Assembly (NCBI RefSeq): GCF_014649495.1
Contig: NZ_BMTD01000016.1
Span: 146,201-210,200 of the forward strand
From: Streptomyces filipinensis
Lineage (GTDB): Bacteria; Actinomycetota; Actinomycetes; Streptomycetales; Streptomycetaceae
DNA: 64,000 bases
Reading direction: 5' to 3'
The notes below the pieces were generated by a model. That model ran no database searches, was not told the DNA's origin, and saw only the letters and a program-made list of their open reading frames with translations. The translations under genes and the position numbers were made by a program. Below, one piece after another: positions 34,167-42,869 of the stretch (the stretch's first letter is position 1; each line of letters begins with the position of its first letter).

Positions 34167-34991
34167 GCCTCACGCCTCCCCTGTCGTCGTGGTCGAACGC
34201 GTTCTTCGTGTTCTCCGTACCCGCCGGCGACGATCCCGCCCGGCGGCAGCGCGAGACCCCGGTCCGGCGTGGGGCCCAGCCGGCGCTCCCTGGTCCAGCC
34301 GCGGAGACCGACCTGCACGTACAGGCCCCACAGCCCGCCGTGCATCGGGTCGCCGCACGAGGCCGTGGCCAGGCCGACCGTGGCGGTCGCGCGCAGCACC
34401 TGCCGGGGGCCGGCGTCCTCGGCGGGGACCCGTTCGCGGGTGGCCCCCACCGGACGCAGTCCAGGGGCGTTCCCGGGGTCGAAGCGCTCGAGGACGACCG
34501 CGTGCGTCTCGCGCGGCAGTGCGAGCCGGTGGCCGTCGGGCATCGCCGGCAGCCGGCGCCCGCTCATCCGCTCCGCCCTCTCCACGCGCAGCCGGCGGCG
34601 CGGCAGCCTGTCGGGTAAGGGGCCCGGTCCGGTGTACCGCTCGACCACGTCGAGGGCCTCGCGCAGGTTCGGCGCCACCGGCCCTCCGGGTAGCGTGGTC
34701 GCCGGGCCGGTCGTCGCTGTCGACGGACATCACGAAGTCGCCGCGGGAGGCCTCGATGCCCACGGTGCGCGGCCTGCCGGACCAGCCGGAGCTCTGCTGG
34801 CGGATGACGTGCGGGTGCCCGGCGGCGAGGGCGTCCAGCCGGGCCGGGGTGGAGTCGGTGGAGCCGTCCTCCACGAAGATCACTTCGTACGCGTCGTCGG
34901 GCAGCCTCCGGCGCAGCAGCGAGGCCACGCAGTCCTCGACGTACGGACCGGGGCCGTGCACGGGGACGACGACGCTGACCCTGACCGGCAT
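34148..34991 (-). pseudogene. family 2 glycosyltransferase, frameshifted and internally deleted
   Basis: The first part, from ATG 34991, is a clear GT2 domain: VSVVVPVHGPGPYVEDCVAS, FVEDGSTDSTP and MSVDSDD (the metal DXD-like site). At about 34720-34690 the good frame is lost; homologous-looking C-terminal sequence (LREALDVVERYTGPGPLPDRL, then RMSGRRLPAMPDGHRL) continues in another frame to TAG 34148-34150. The middle of the usual GT2 domain is also missing, so an internal deletion accompanies the frameshift. A sequencing error could explain the shift but not the lost segment. It was probably co-translated with rmlC. Confidence 0.7.
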
Positions 34992-35059
34992 CCGGCTCCA
35001 AGCCCCCTTTGTCCGCTGGCCGTTGCCTCCGTGGCACGGTGCGCGTGGCCGCATGCTAA

Positions 35060-35107
35060 CCCGGCCCCTTGCCGCGGCGGGCCGGTATCACGCGGCAACG
35101 GGCCGGG
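35060..35107. terminator. terminator hairpin after the isochorismatase-like gene
   Basis: A 17-bp stem with one mismatch (arms 35060-35076 and 35091-35107, 14-nt loop) lies just downstream of the minus-strand gene ending at 35115 and before the glycosyltransferase remnant. Confidence 0.6.
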
Positions 35108-35114
35108 CCGCCGG

Positions 35115-35699
35115 TCAGTCGTGGGTCTTGGCGAGCAGCTCCAGGATCTCGGCGGCGGTGCCGCTCTCGCCGAGCCGGGGGAAGATCCGCTGCACGCTGT
35201 TGGCGTGCGCCTCGGGGACGGCGTCGGCCATCGCGTCGGTGGCCAGCGTGACGTGGTAGCCGTGGGCGTAGGCGTCCCGGGCGGTGGACTCCACGCCGAT
35301 GCTGGTGGCGATGCCGGTCAGCACGATCTGGGTGACGCCGCGGCGGCGCAGCTGGACGTCCAGGTCGGTGCCGTGGAAGGCGCTCCAGTTGTGCTTGGTG
35401 ACACGGATGTCGCCGGCGTGGCCGGACAGCTCCTCGACGAGGACGTCCCAGCCCTGCGGGAAGGCGAGGCCGCGCGCCTGGTGCTCGGTGCGGCCGGGGA
35501 CGGCGTCGGCCCAGTCGGGGGCGAAGGAGACCCGGACCAGGACCACGGGCAGGCTCCGGGCCCGGAAGGCCTCGGCCAGTGCGGCGGTGCGGGAGACGAC
35601 GTCCGCCGCCGCGTGCGGCTGCACGGGCATGCCCACGATGCCGTTCTGCAGGTCGATCGCGACGAGGGCGGTCCGGGGGTCGAGCGTGGTGAGCGACAT
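35115..35699 (-). CDS. isochorismatase-family hydrolase lacking the catalytic Cys
   Basis: A 194-aa alpha/beta protein with the family Asp in LVAIDLQNGI and the Lys in VTKHNWSAFHGT. The position of the nucleophilic Cys in cysteine hydrolases is Gly here (TGIATSIGVESTARDA), a feature shared with isochorismatase-type members that work without a thiol. The ATG at 35699 gives the usual length. The MarR gene lies 250 nt upstream on the same strand, so it may be the MarR target. The substrate is unknown. Confidence 0.82.
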   Translation of the reverse strand: MSLTTLDPRTALVAIDLQNGIVGMPVQPHAAADVVSRTAALAEAFRARSLPVVLVRVSFAPDWADAVPGRTEHQARGLAFPQGWDVLVEELSGHAGDIRVTKHNWSAFHGTDLDVQLRRRGVTQIVLTGIATSIGVESTARDAYAHGYHVTLATDAMADAVPEAHANSVQRIFPRLGESGTAAEILELLAKTHD

Positions 35700-35949
35700 G
35701 GGTCGGTCAGGCCTTTCGAGGGGTGGTCGTCCGTGCGGTGGTGAGCCGGCCGGCCAGCGGTCCGGCGGAGTGGCCGCCGGCAGCGGGGCGGAGCCGGCCG
35801 GCGGCGACAGGGCCGGGCGTTCCGCCCGGCGGTGTCGGCGAGGTGGGGGAAGAGAGAGCCGGCGCGGGCCGTGCGGGTCCACCGGACGGCCGGTGGAATC
35901 CGGCGGGGAGGGGCGGGGGCCTGCCCGGTGTGTCCGGTGGGCCCCGGTG

Positions 35950-36387
35950 TCACGGCTGCGACAGCCGTTCCATCAGCTCCAGTGCCCTCAGGACCGTCTG
36001 CCGTTCCTCCTCGGTGTAGCGGTCCTGGAAGGCGCGGGCCAGCCACTCCTCGCGGACCTGCCGGTTGCCCTCGACGCGGGCCCGGCCCGCGTCGGTCAGG
36101 GTGACCAGCTGGCGGCGGCCGTCGTCGGGGTCGGGGGTGCGCCGGACCAGGCCGTGCCGCTCCAGGGCCGCCAGTGTGGTCGCCATCGACTGCGGGCGGA
36201 CGCCCTCGGCGGCGGCGAGCGCGCTGGCCGTGGCCGCTCCGTGCTTTGCGGCCAGGGTGAGCGCCGACTCCTGCGACGGGCTCAGGTCGGTGTCCTGCGC
36301 GACCTCGCGGATACGGCGCCGCAGCCGGCTGAACACCACACGCAGATCGCGTGCGGTGCGGGCGGCGGAGTCGGAGATGTCGGCCAT
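35950..36387 (-). CDS. MarR-family transcriptional regulator
   Basis: A 145-aa winged-helix protein: helix-turn-helix ATASALAAAEGVRPQSMATTLAALERHGLV and wing RTPDPDDGRRQLVTLTDAG, with dimerisation helices at both ends. The ATG at 36387 is standard. It is divergent from the FAD/Fe-S dehydrogenase operon, and two palindromes in the 126-nt gap are good candidates for its binding sites. It probably represses both directions until a small aromatic or acidic ligand binds. Confidence 0.88.
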   Translation of the reverse strand: MADISDSAARTARDLRVVFSRLRRRIREVAQDTDLSPSQESALTLAAKHGAATASALAAAEGVRPQSMATTLAALERHGLVRRTPDPDDGRRQLVTLTDAGRARVEGNRQVREEWLARAFQDRYTEEERQTVLRALELMERLSQP

Positions 36388-36404
36388 GGCGCCCACCCTA
36401 CGAT

Positions 36405-36450
36405 CGACAGTCGAAACTGTCCACCTCAAACTGTTCAGTTTTGGCTGTCG
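36405..36450. promoter_or_regulatory. paired palindromes, probable MarR operators
   Basis: Two palindromes lie in the divergent gap: GACAGT-CGAA-ACTGTC at 36406-36421 and AAACTG-TT-CAGTTT at 36428-36441, centres 21 bp apart (two helical turns). An outer CGACAG (36405-36410) and CTGTCG (36445-36450) frame the whole element, which is markedly AT-richer than its surroundings. Confidence 0.7.
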
Positions 36451-36513
36451 AATTGCCGGGTACTCGCCCGTCCTCGGACAGGGCTGCACGTCGGTGAACT
36501 CAAGGGAGCGCAG

Positions 36514-39500
36514 ATGACCCCTCCGGACATGTCCGGCCTGGAGTCGGCGCTGTGCGCCGAGGTGGACGGCGAGGTCCGCTTCGACGCCGGCAGCCGCGGT
36601 GCCTACGCCACGGACGGTTCGAACTACCGGCAGGTCCCCCTGGGTGTCGTCGTCCCCCGCACGGTCGAGGCGGGCGCCCGGGCGCTGTCGGTGTGCGCAC
36701 GTTTCGACGCCCCCGTCCTCTCCCGGGGCGGCGGCACCAGCCTGGCGGGACAGTCGACCAACACCGCCGTGGTGATCGACTGGAGCAAGTACTGCACCCG
36801 GCTGATCTCACTCGACCCCGAGCGGCGCACCTGCGTGGTGGAGCCCGGGATCGTCCTCGACGAACTCAACCGGCAACTCGCCGGACACAAGCTGCAGTTC
36901 GGGCCGAAACCCTCCACCCACAGCCACTGCGCGCTCGGCGGCATGATCGGCAACAACTCCTGCGGCGCCTCCGCGCAGGCCTACGGCAAGACCGTCGACA
37001 ACGTCCGGCGCCTGGAGATCCTCACCTACGACGGACAGCGCGCCTGGGTCGGCCCCACACCGCCCGACGAGCGCGCCCGGATCATCTCCGGCGGCGGCCG
37101 GCTCGCCGAGATCTACGGCGGCCTCGACCGCATCGCGGCCGAGTACCTGGCCGACATCCGCCGCGGCTACCCCAAGATCCCGCGCCGCGTCTCCGGCTAC
37201 AACCTCGACTCCCTGCTGCCCGAGAACGGCTTCGACGTGGCCAAGGCGCTCGTCGGCAGCGAGGGCACCCTGGTCACCGTCCTGCGCGCCGAACTCGACC
37301 TCGTGCCCGTGCCGCCGTACCAGTCGCTGCTCGTCCTCGGCTACGACGACATCTGCGCCGCCGCCGACGACGTGTCCCGCGTGCTGGAGCACTGCTCACC
37401 CAGCCAGCTGGAGGCGCTGGACGGCCGCATGGCCGAGCTGATGCGCGAGGAGGGCGCCTACCTCGACTCCCTCAACGTCCTTCCCGAGGGCGACAGCTGG
37501 CTGATGGTGCAGTACAGCGGCGACAGCCAGGAGGACGTCGACGAGCAGGCCCACGCCCTGCTCCGGGCCATCGGCCGCGGCGCGAAGGACGCGGACGTCG
37601 CCTTCTCCGACGACCCCGAACGCGAACAGAAGATGCTCAGGGCCCGCGAGGCCGGACTCGGCGTCACCGCCCGCCCGCCGGACGACCGGGAGACCTGGGA
37701 GGGCTGGGAGGACTCCGCCGTACCGCCCGAACGGCTCGGCGACTACCTGCGGGACCTGAAGGACCTGTTCGACGAGTTCGGCTACGACCACCCCTCCCTG
37801 TACGGCCACTTCGGGCAGGGCTGTGTGCACACCCGCATCCCGTTCGGGCTGAGGACCGCCGAGGGCGTGGCCGACTTCCGCCGCTTCGTGGAACGCGCCG
37901 CCGACCTGGTCGCCTCCTACGGCGGCTCCCTGTCCGGCGAGCACGGCGACGGCCAGTCCCGCGGCGAACTGCTCACCCGTATGTTCGGCGAGCGGCTCGT
38001 CACCGCCTTCGGCGAGCTGAAGGCGCTCTTCGACCCCACGAACCGGATGAACCCCGGCAAGGTCGTCCACCCCCACCCCGTCGACGGTCAGCTGCGGCTC
38101 GGGCCGTCCTGGCGGCCCGCGACCCCCGCCACCCACTTCGACTTCCCCGAGGACGCGCACTCCTTCGACCGCGCCGTGATGCGCTGCGTCGGTATCGGCA
38201 ACTGCCGCAGCCACTCCGGCGGCGTCATGTGCCCCTCCTACCGGGCCACCAGGGAGGAGGAGCACTCCACCCGCGGCCGGGCCCGGCTGCTGTTCGAGAT
38301 GCTCGGCGGACACGCCGACTCCGCGATCAAGGACGGCTGGCGCTCCACCGCCGTGCGCGACGCCCTCGACCTGTGCCTGGCCTGCAAGGGCTGCAAGTCC
38401 GACTGCCCGACCGGCGTCGACATGGCCACCCTCAAGGCGGAGTTCATGGCCCACCACTACGAGGGCCGGATCCGCCCCATGGCCCACTACTCCATGGGCT
38501 ACCTGCCGGTGTGGGCCCGGCTCTCCCGGATCGCCCCCGCCCTGGCCAACTCCGCGCTCCACGCGCCCGGCCTGGCCCGCCTCGGCAAACGGCTCGCCGG
38601 CATCGACGAGGCCCGCTCGGCCCCCGTGTTCGCCGAGGAGTCCTTCGTCCAGTGGTGGCGGACCCGCGACCACGAGAAGCCGGACCCGGCCGACCCGCGC
38701 ACCGTGGTGCTGTGGCCCGACACCTTCAGCACCTACTTCCACCCCTCCATCGCCAGGTCCGCCGTACGGGTCCTCGAAGACGCGGGCTTCCGGGTCGCCG
38801 TCCCCACCGAGCCGGTGTGCTGCGGCCTGACCTGGATCTCCACCGGCCAACTCCCCGTCGCCAAGAAGGTGCTGAGCCACACCCTCGGCGTGCTGCGCCC
38901 CTACCTGGAGGCGGGCACCCCCGTCATCGGCCTCGAACCGTCCTGCACGGCCGTCTTCCGCGCCGACGCCCCCGAGCTGATGCCCGCCGACCAGGACGTG
39001 CAGCGACTGGCCGGGCAGGTCCGCACCTTCGCCGAACAGCTCGTCCACCACGCCCCCGACGACTGGCGGCCACCGCAGCTCGCCCGGCAGGCGACCGTGC
39101 AGACCCACTGCCACCAGCACGCCATCATGAAGTTCGACGCCGACCGCGAACTGATGCGCCGCGCCCACCTGGACGCCGAGGTCCTCGACGAGGGCTGCTG
39201 CGGGCTCGCCGGCAACTTCGGCTTCGAACGCGGCCACCACGAGGTCTCCCTGGCCGTCGCCGAACAGGGCGTCCTGCCCGCCGTACGCGCCGCGGCACCC
39301 GACAGCCTGGTCCTCGCCGACGGCTTCAGCTGCCGCACCCAGATCGAGGAGGGCGGCACCGGCCGCCGCGCCCTGCACCTCGCCGAGGTGCTCGCGCTCG
39401 GCCTGGACGGCAACCTGCCCAGCGACCACCCGGAACGCCTGGCCGACCGCCCGCCCGAACCCTCGCGCACGGCCCGCTGGGCGACGACCGCGGCCGCGGC

Positions 39501-39555
39501 GGCCCTCCCCGCGGGCGTCGCGCTGGGGCTGCGACTGGTCCGGCGCCGGAGCTGA
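36514..39555 (+). CDS. FAD-linked oxidase fused to Fe-S/CCG electron-transfer module (YdiJ-like)
   Basis: A 1013-aa fusion. The N-terminal half is a PCMH-type FAD domain (SRGGGTSLAGQSTN, HSHCALGGMIGNNSCG) with the GlcD-type C-terminal FAD domain. The second half carries ferredoxin-type cysteines (CRSHSGGVMCPSYR at about 565; CLACKGCKSDCPTG at about 620) and two CCG motifs (about 768 and 894) as in GlpC/LutA. A weak hydrophobic segment near residue 995 may aid membrane association. E. coli YdiJ has the same length and order. It probably oxidises a 2-hydroxy acid and passes electrons to the quinone pool. ATG 36514 follows AAGGGAG; a mandelate-racemase-like gene follows after 9 nt. Confidence 0.88.
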   Translation: MTPPDMSGLESALCAEVDGEVRFDAGSRGAYATDGSNYRQVPLGVVVPRTVEAGARALSVCARFDAPVLSRGGGTSLAGQSTNTAVVIDWSKYCTRLISLDPERRTCVVEPGIVLDELNRQLAGHKLQFGPKPSTHSHCALGGMIGNNSCGASAQAYGKTVDNVRRLEILTYDGQRAWVGPTPPDERARIISGGGRLAEIYGGLDRIAAEYLADIRRGYPKIPRRVSGYNLDSLLPENGFDVAKALVGSEGTLVTVLRAELDLVPVPPYQSLLVLGYDDICAAADDVSRVLEHCSPSQLEALDGRMAELMREEGAYLDSLNVLPEGDSWLMVQYSGDSQEDVDEQAHALLRAIGRGAKDADVAFSDDPEREQKMLRAREAGLGVTARPPDDRETWEGWEDSAVPPERLGDYLRDLKDLFDEFGYDHPSLYGHFGQGCVHTRIPFGLRTAEGVADFRRFVERAADLVASYGGSLSGEHGDGQSRGELLTRMFGERLVTAFGELKALFDPTNRMNPGKVVHPHPVDGQLRLGPSWRPATPATHFDFPEDAHSFDRAVMRCVGIGNCRSHSGGVMCPSYRATREEEHSTRGRARLLFEMLGGHADSAIKDGWRSTAVRDALDLCLACKGCKSDCPTGVDMATLKAEFMAHHYEGRIRPMAHYSMGYLPVWARLSRIAPALANSALHAPGLARLGKRLAGIDEARSAPVFAEESFVQWWRTRDHEKPDPADPRTVVLWPDTFSTYFHPSIARSAVRVLEDAGFRVAVPTEPVCCGLTWISTGQLPVAKKVLSHTLGVLRPYLEAGTPVIGLEPSCTAVFRADAPELMPADQDVQRLAGQVRTFAEQLVHHAPDDWRPPQLARQATVQTHCHQHAIMKFDADRELMRRAHLDAEVLDEGCCGLAGNFGFERGHHEVSLAVAEQGVLPAVRAAAPDSLVLADGFSCRTQIEEGGTGRRALHLAEVLALGLDGNLPSDHPERLADRPPEPSRTARWATTAAAAALPAGVALGLRLVRRRS

Positions 39556-39564
39556 GGAGCCGCC

Positions 39565-40674
39565 ATGAGCGACCAGCCGACCGTCGACGCGCTCGCGACC
39601 GCCGTCTACACCGTCCCCACCGACGCCCCCGAGGCGGACGGCACCCTGGCCTGGGACAAGACCACCCTCGTCCTGGTCACCGTCCGCTCCGGCACCACCA
39701 CCGGCCTCGGCTACACCTACGCCCCGGCCGCCACCGCCCACGTCGTCCGCGAACTCCTCACCGGCACCGTCACCGGCCTGACCGCGCTCGACGTGCCCGG
39801 CGCCAACGAGCGGATGTGCCGGGCCGTACGCAACGCCGGACTGCCCGGCGTCGCCGCCCAGGCGATCGCCGCCGTCGACATCGCCCTGTGGGACCTCAAG
39901 GCCCGTCTGCTCGGCCTGCCCCTGGCGGCCCTGCTCGGCGCCGTCCGCGACGACGTGCCGGTGTACGGCAGCGGCGGCTTCACCACCTACGACGCCGCAC
40001 GCCAGGACCGCCAGCTGCGCGGCTGGACCGAGGACGAGGGCATCCCCCGCGTCAAGATCAAGATCGGTGAGTCGTGGGGCAGCCGCGAGTCCCGCGACCT
40101 CGAACGGGTCACCCGCGCCCGGGCCAGCGTCGGCGACACGACCGAGCTGTACGTGGACGCCAACGGCGGCTACACCGGCGGACAGGCCCTGCGCATCGGC
40201 GCCGCGCTCACCGACCACGGCGTGACCTGGTACGAGGAACCGGTCTCCTCCGACCACCTCACCCTGCTCGCGGACCTCCGCGGCCGCCTCCCCATGGACG
40301 TCACCGCCGGCGAGTACGGGTACACGCTGCCGTACTTCGAGCACATGCTGGCCGCCCACGCGGTCGACTGCCTCCAGGCGGACGTCACCCGCTGCGCCGG
40401 CATCACCGTCTGGCTGCGCGCCGCCGCCCTCGCCCACGCCCGCGGGCTCGACATCTCCGGGCACTGCGCGCCCCACGCCCACGCGCACGTGGCCGCCGCC
40501 GTGCCCAACCTGCGTCACCTGGAATGGTTCCACGACCACGTCCGCATCGAACGGCTCCTGTTCGACGGCGTCCTCGACCCCGGCGGCGGCAGCGTCACCC
40601 CCGGCGCCGACGGAGCACCCGGGCTGGGCCTGACCCTGGTCGAGGAGTGGGCGGAAAGGTACCGAACGGAGTAG
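39565..40674 (+). CDS. enolase-superfamily enzyme (mandelate racemase/muconate lactonizing type)
   Basis: A 369-aa protein with the superfamily barrel: catalytic Lys pair in VKIKIG, metal ligands in YVDANGGY (Asp), TWYEEPVSS (Glu) and TAGEYGY (Glu), and the C-terminal His in ISGHCAPHAHAH. The capping-domain motif VAAQAIAAVDIALWDLKARL is present. The substrate is probably a sugar acid or related 2-hydroxy acid, consistent with the upstream dehydrogenase. It starts 9 nt after that gene and belongs to the same operon. Confidence 0.88.
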   Translation: MSDQPTVDALATAVYTVPTDAPEADGTLAWDKTTLVLVTVRSGTTTGLGYTYAPAATAHVVRELLTGTVTGLTALDVPGANERMCRAVRNAGLPGVAAQAIAAVDIALWDLKARLLGLPLAALLGAVRDDVPVYGSGGFTTYDAARQDRQLRGWTEDEGIPRVKIKIGESWGSRESRDLERVTRARASVGDTTELYVDANGGYTGGQALRIGAALTDHGVTWYEEPVSSDHLTLLADLRGRLPMDVTAGEYGYTLPYFEHMLAAHAVDCLQADVTRCAGITVWLRAAALAHARGLDISGHCAPHAHAHVAAAVPNLRHLEWFHDHVRIERLLFDGVLDPGGGSVTPGADGAPGLGLTLVEEWAERYRTE

Positions 40675-40688
40675 GAGGAGAGAGGAAC

Positions 40689-41699
40689 ATGCCCCCCACC
40701 GTCGTCATCACCGGCGCCAGCGCCGGAATCGGCCGTGCCACGGCCCGCCTGTACGCCCGGCGCGGCGCGAACGTCGTGCTGGTCGCCCGCGGTGAGGGCG
40801 GCCTGGCGGCGGCGGCCGACGAGGTCGCGGCGCTCGGCGGACGCCCGCTCGTGCGGCCGGCCGACGTGACCGACGCGGCCCGGGTGGAGGCCGTCGCCGA
40901 GGCCGCCGAGAAGGAGTTCGGCCCCATCGACATCTGGATCAACTGCGCCTTCTCGTCGGTGTTCGCGCCGTTCGACGAGATCACCCCCGAGGAGTTCCGG
41001 CGGATCACCGACGTCACCTACCTCGGCTTCGTCAACGGCACCCGCTCCGCCCTCAAGCGCATGCTGCCCCGCGACCGCGGCACGATCGTGCAGGTCGGCT
41101 CCGCGCTCGGGGAGCGGTCCATCCCGCTGCAGTCGGCGTACTGCGGCGCCAAGCACGCCATCAACGGCTTCACCTCCTCGCTGCGCACGGAGCTGCTGCA
41201 CCGCGGCAGCAACGTCCACGTCACCGTCGTCCAGATGCCCGCCGTCAACACGCCCCAGTTCGAATGGGTGCGCTCCCGGCTGTCCGCACACCCGATGCCG
41301 GTCCCGCCGATCTACCAGCCGGAGGTCGCCGCACGGGGCGTGCTGTACGCGGCCGATCACCCGCGCCGCAAGCAGTACTACGTCGGCGCCAGCACCGTGG
41401 CCACCATCTGGGCCAACCGGCTCGTCCCCGCCCTGCTCGACCGCTACCTGGCCCGCACCGGCTTCGACTCCCAGCAGACCGACCGCATCCCGCCGGCCGG
41501 CCTGGACAACCTCTTCGAGCCGGTGGACAACGAGCCGTCCGAGGACCAGGGCGCCCACGGCTCCTTCGACGACAGCTCCCACGCCCGCTCCTGGCAGGCG
41601 ACCCTGGCCCGGCACCCCGCCGCCACCGCCCTCGGCACCGGCGCCGCCGTACTCGGCGCGGTCGGCGGCCTGCGCCGGCTGACCTCCCGGACGGCCTAG
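40689..41699 (+). CDS. SDR-family oxidoreductase with C-terminal extension
   Basis: A 336-aa SDR: TGASAGIG at the nucleotide site, NCAFSSV at the NNAG position, Ser in VQVGSALGE and the YCGAK active site. After about residue 240 follows an extension of ~95 residues ending in a hydrophobic Ala/Gly-rich stretch and RRLTSRTA, possibly a membrane tether. GGAGGAGAGG precedes ATG 40689, 14 nt after the previous stop. It is the last gene of the catabolic operon. Confidence 0.88.
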   Translation: MPPTVVITGASAGIGRATARLYARRGANVVLVARGEGGLAAAADEVAALGGRPLVRPADVTDAARVEAVAEAAEKEFGPIDIWINCAFSSVFAPFDEITPEEFRRITDVTYLGFVNGTRSALKRMLPRDRGTIVQVGSALGERSIPLQSAYCGAKHAINGFTSSLRTELLHRGSNVHVTVVQMPAVNTPQFEWVRSRLSAHPMPVPPIYQPEVAARGVLYAADHPRRKQYYVGASTVATIWANRLVPALLDRYLARTGFDSQQTDRIPPAGLDNLFEPVDNEPSEDQGAHGSFDDSSHARSWQATLARHPAATALGTGAAVLGAVGGLRRLTSRTA

Positions 41700-41708
41700 G
41701 CTGGTCAG

Positions 41709-42209
41709 GTGCGTCTGCTGCTCATGTCCGACACGCATCTGCCCAAGCGCGCCAAGCGGCTCCCCGAGCCGCTGCTGGCCGAACTCCCGCGCGCGGACGT
41801 CGTGTTCCACGCGGGGGACTGGGTCGACGCCGCCACCCTCGACCTGCTGGAGAGCCGCAGCCGCCGGCTCGTCGCGGTCCACGGCAACAACGACGGCCCC
41901 GAGCTGCGCGCCCGGCTCCCCGAGGTGGCGTACGCCGAACTGGACGGGCTGCGCTTCGGCGTGGTGCACGAGACCGGCCCCGCCCAGGGCCGCGAGGCCC
42001 GCTGCGCCGCCCGCTTCCCCGACCTCGACGTCCTGGTCTTCGGCCACAGCCACATCCCCTGGGACACCACCGCCCCGACCGGCCTGCGCCTGCTCAACCC
42101 CGGCTCACCCACCGACCGGCGCCGCCAGCCCCACTGCACCTACCTGACCGCGCACCTCACCGGCGGCACGCTCACCGAGGTGACCCTGCACCGGCTCCCG
42201 CAGCGGTAG
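41709..42209 (+). CDS. YfcE-type metallophosphoesterase
   Basis: A 166-aa calcineurin-like phosphoesterase: SDTHLP, HAGDWVD, HGNNDG, and the C-terminal GHSHIPW and NPGSPTD motifs of the YfcE/MJ0936 group are all present. GTG start 9 nt after the SDR stop. Members hydrolyse phosphodiesters in vitro; the physiological substrate is unknown. Confidence 0.88.
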   Translation: MRLLLMSDTHLPKRAKRLPEPLLAELPRADVVFHAGDWVDAATLDLLESRSRRLVAVHGNNDGPELRARLPEVAYAELDGLRFGVVHETGPAQGREARCAARFPDLDVLVFGHSHIPWDTTAPTGLRLLNPGSPTDRRRQPHCTYLTAHLTGGTLTEVTLHRLPQR

Positions 42210-42231
42210 CGGTCCATGACATGATCACCGG

Positions 42232-42828
42232 GTGACCACCAGCCCCGGCATACCCGACGTCGTGGCCGCCGGCCGTCTCGCCGCCGGCGCGCAGCCCGTG
42301 CTGGCGCTGCCCGGCGGCCTGGAACTGCGGCCCTGGCGTCTCGACGACGCCGACGCCGACGCCCTGCACACCGCGGGGCAGGACCCGGCGATCAGCCACT
42401 GGAACCTCTTCTCCGTCGGCAGCCGTGCCGAGGCGCGCGCCCGGATCGAGCGGCTGCACGCGCGCCGTCGGGCCGAGACCGGGGTGATCTGGGCCGTCGC
42501 CCCGCTCGGCGGCGCGGCCGTCGGGCTCGCCGGTCTCAACGACGTCGACCTGGCGGGCGGCACCGCCGAGGTCGTCTACTGGGTGCTGCCCGGCGCCCGC
42601 GGCGGCGGCGTCGCGGTCGCGGCGACCCGGAGGCTCAGCCGCTGGGCCCTGGACGACCTGGGACTGCACCGGCTCGTCCTGTGCCACTCGACGGCCAACC
42701 GCGCCTCCTGCCGGGTGGCCGAGAAGGCCGGGTACACCACCGAGGGCACCCAGCGCAGCGCCCTGCTGCACACCGACGGCTGGCACGACCAGCACGTCCA
42801 CGCGCGCCTGGCCGGGGACCCCGAATAG
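42232..42828 (+). CDS. GNAT-family N-acetyltransferase (RimJ/RimL-like)
   Basis: A 198-aa acetyltransferase with the pattern LRPWRLDDADADAL at the N-terminus, the acetyl-CoA region WVLPGARGGGVAVAATRRL, and HRLVLCHSTANRASCRVAEKAGY, typical of the RimJ/RimL subgroup that modifies protein N-termini or small molecules. GTG start, 22 nt after the phosphoesterase stop. Confidence 0.87.
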   Translation: MTTSPGIPDVVAAGRLAAGAQPVLALPGGLELRPWRLDDADADALHTAGQDPAISHWNLFSVGSRAEARARIERLHARRRAETGVIWAVAPLGGAAVGLAGLNDVDLAGGTAEVVYWVLPGARGGGVAVAATRRLSRWALDDLGLHRLVLCHSTANRASCRVAEKAGYTTEGTQRSALLHTDGWHDQHVHARLAGDPE

Positions 42829-42869
42829 CGCACCCGGGGATCGTCCGTGCCGGGTGGTCCCCGTGGGCC

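Noticed and set aside
37396..40539. Minus-strand frame of about 1050 codons opposite the FAD/Fe-S dehydrogenase
   Set aside because: Gly/Val/Gln-rich shadow of a clearly conserved plus-strand gene; no motifs of its own.
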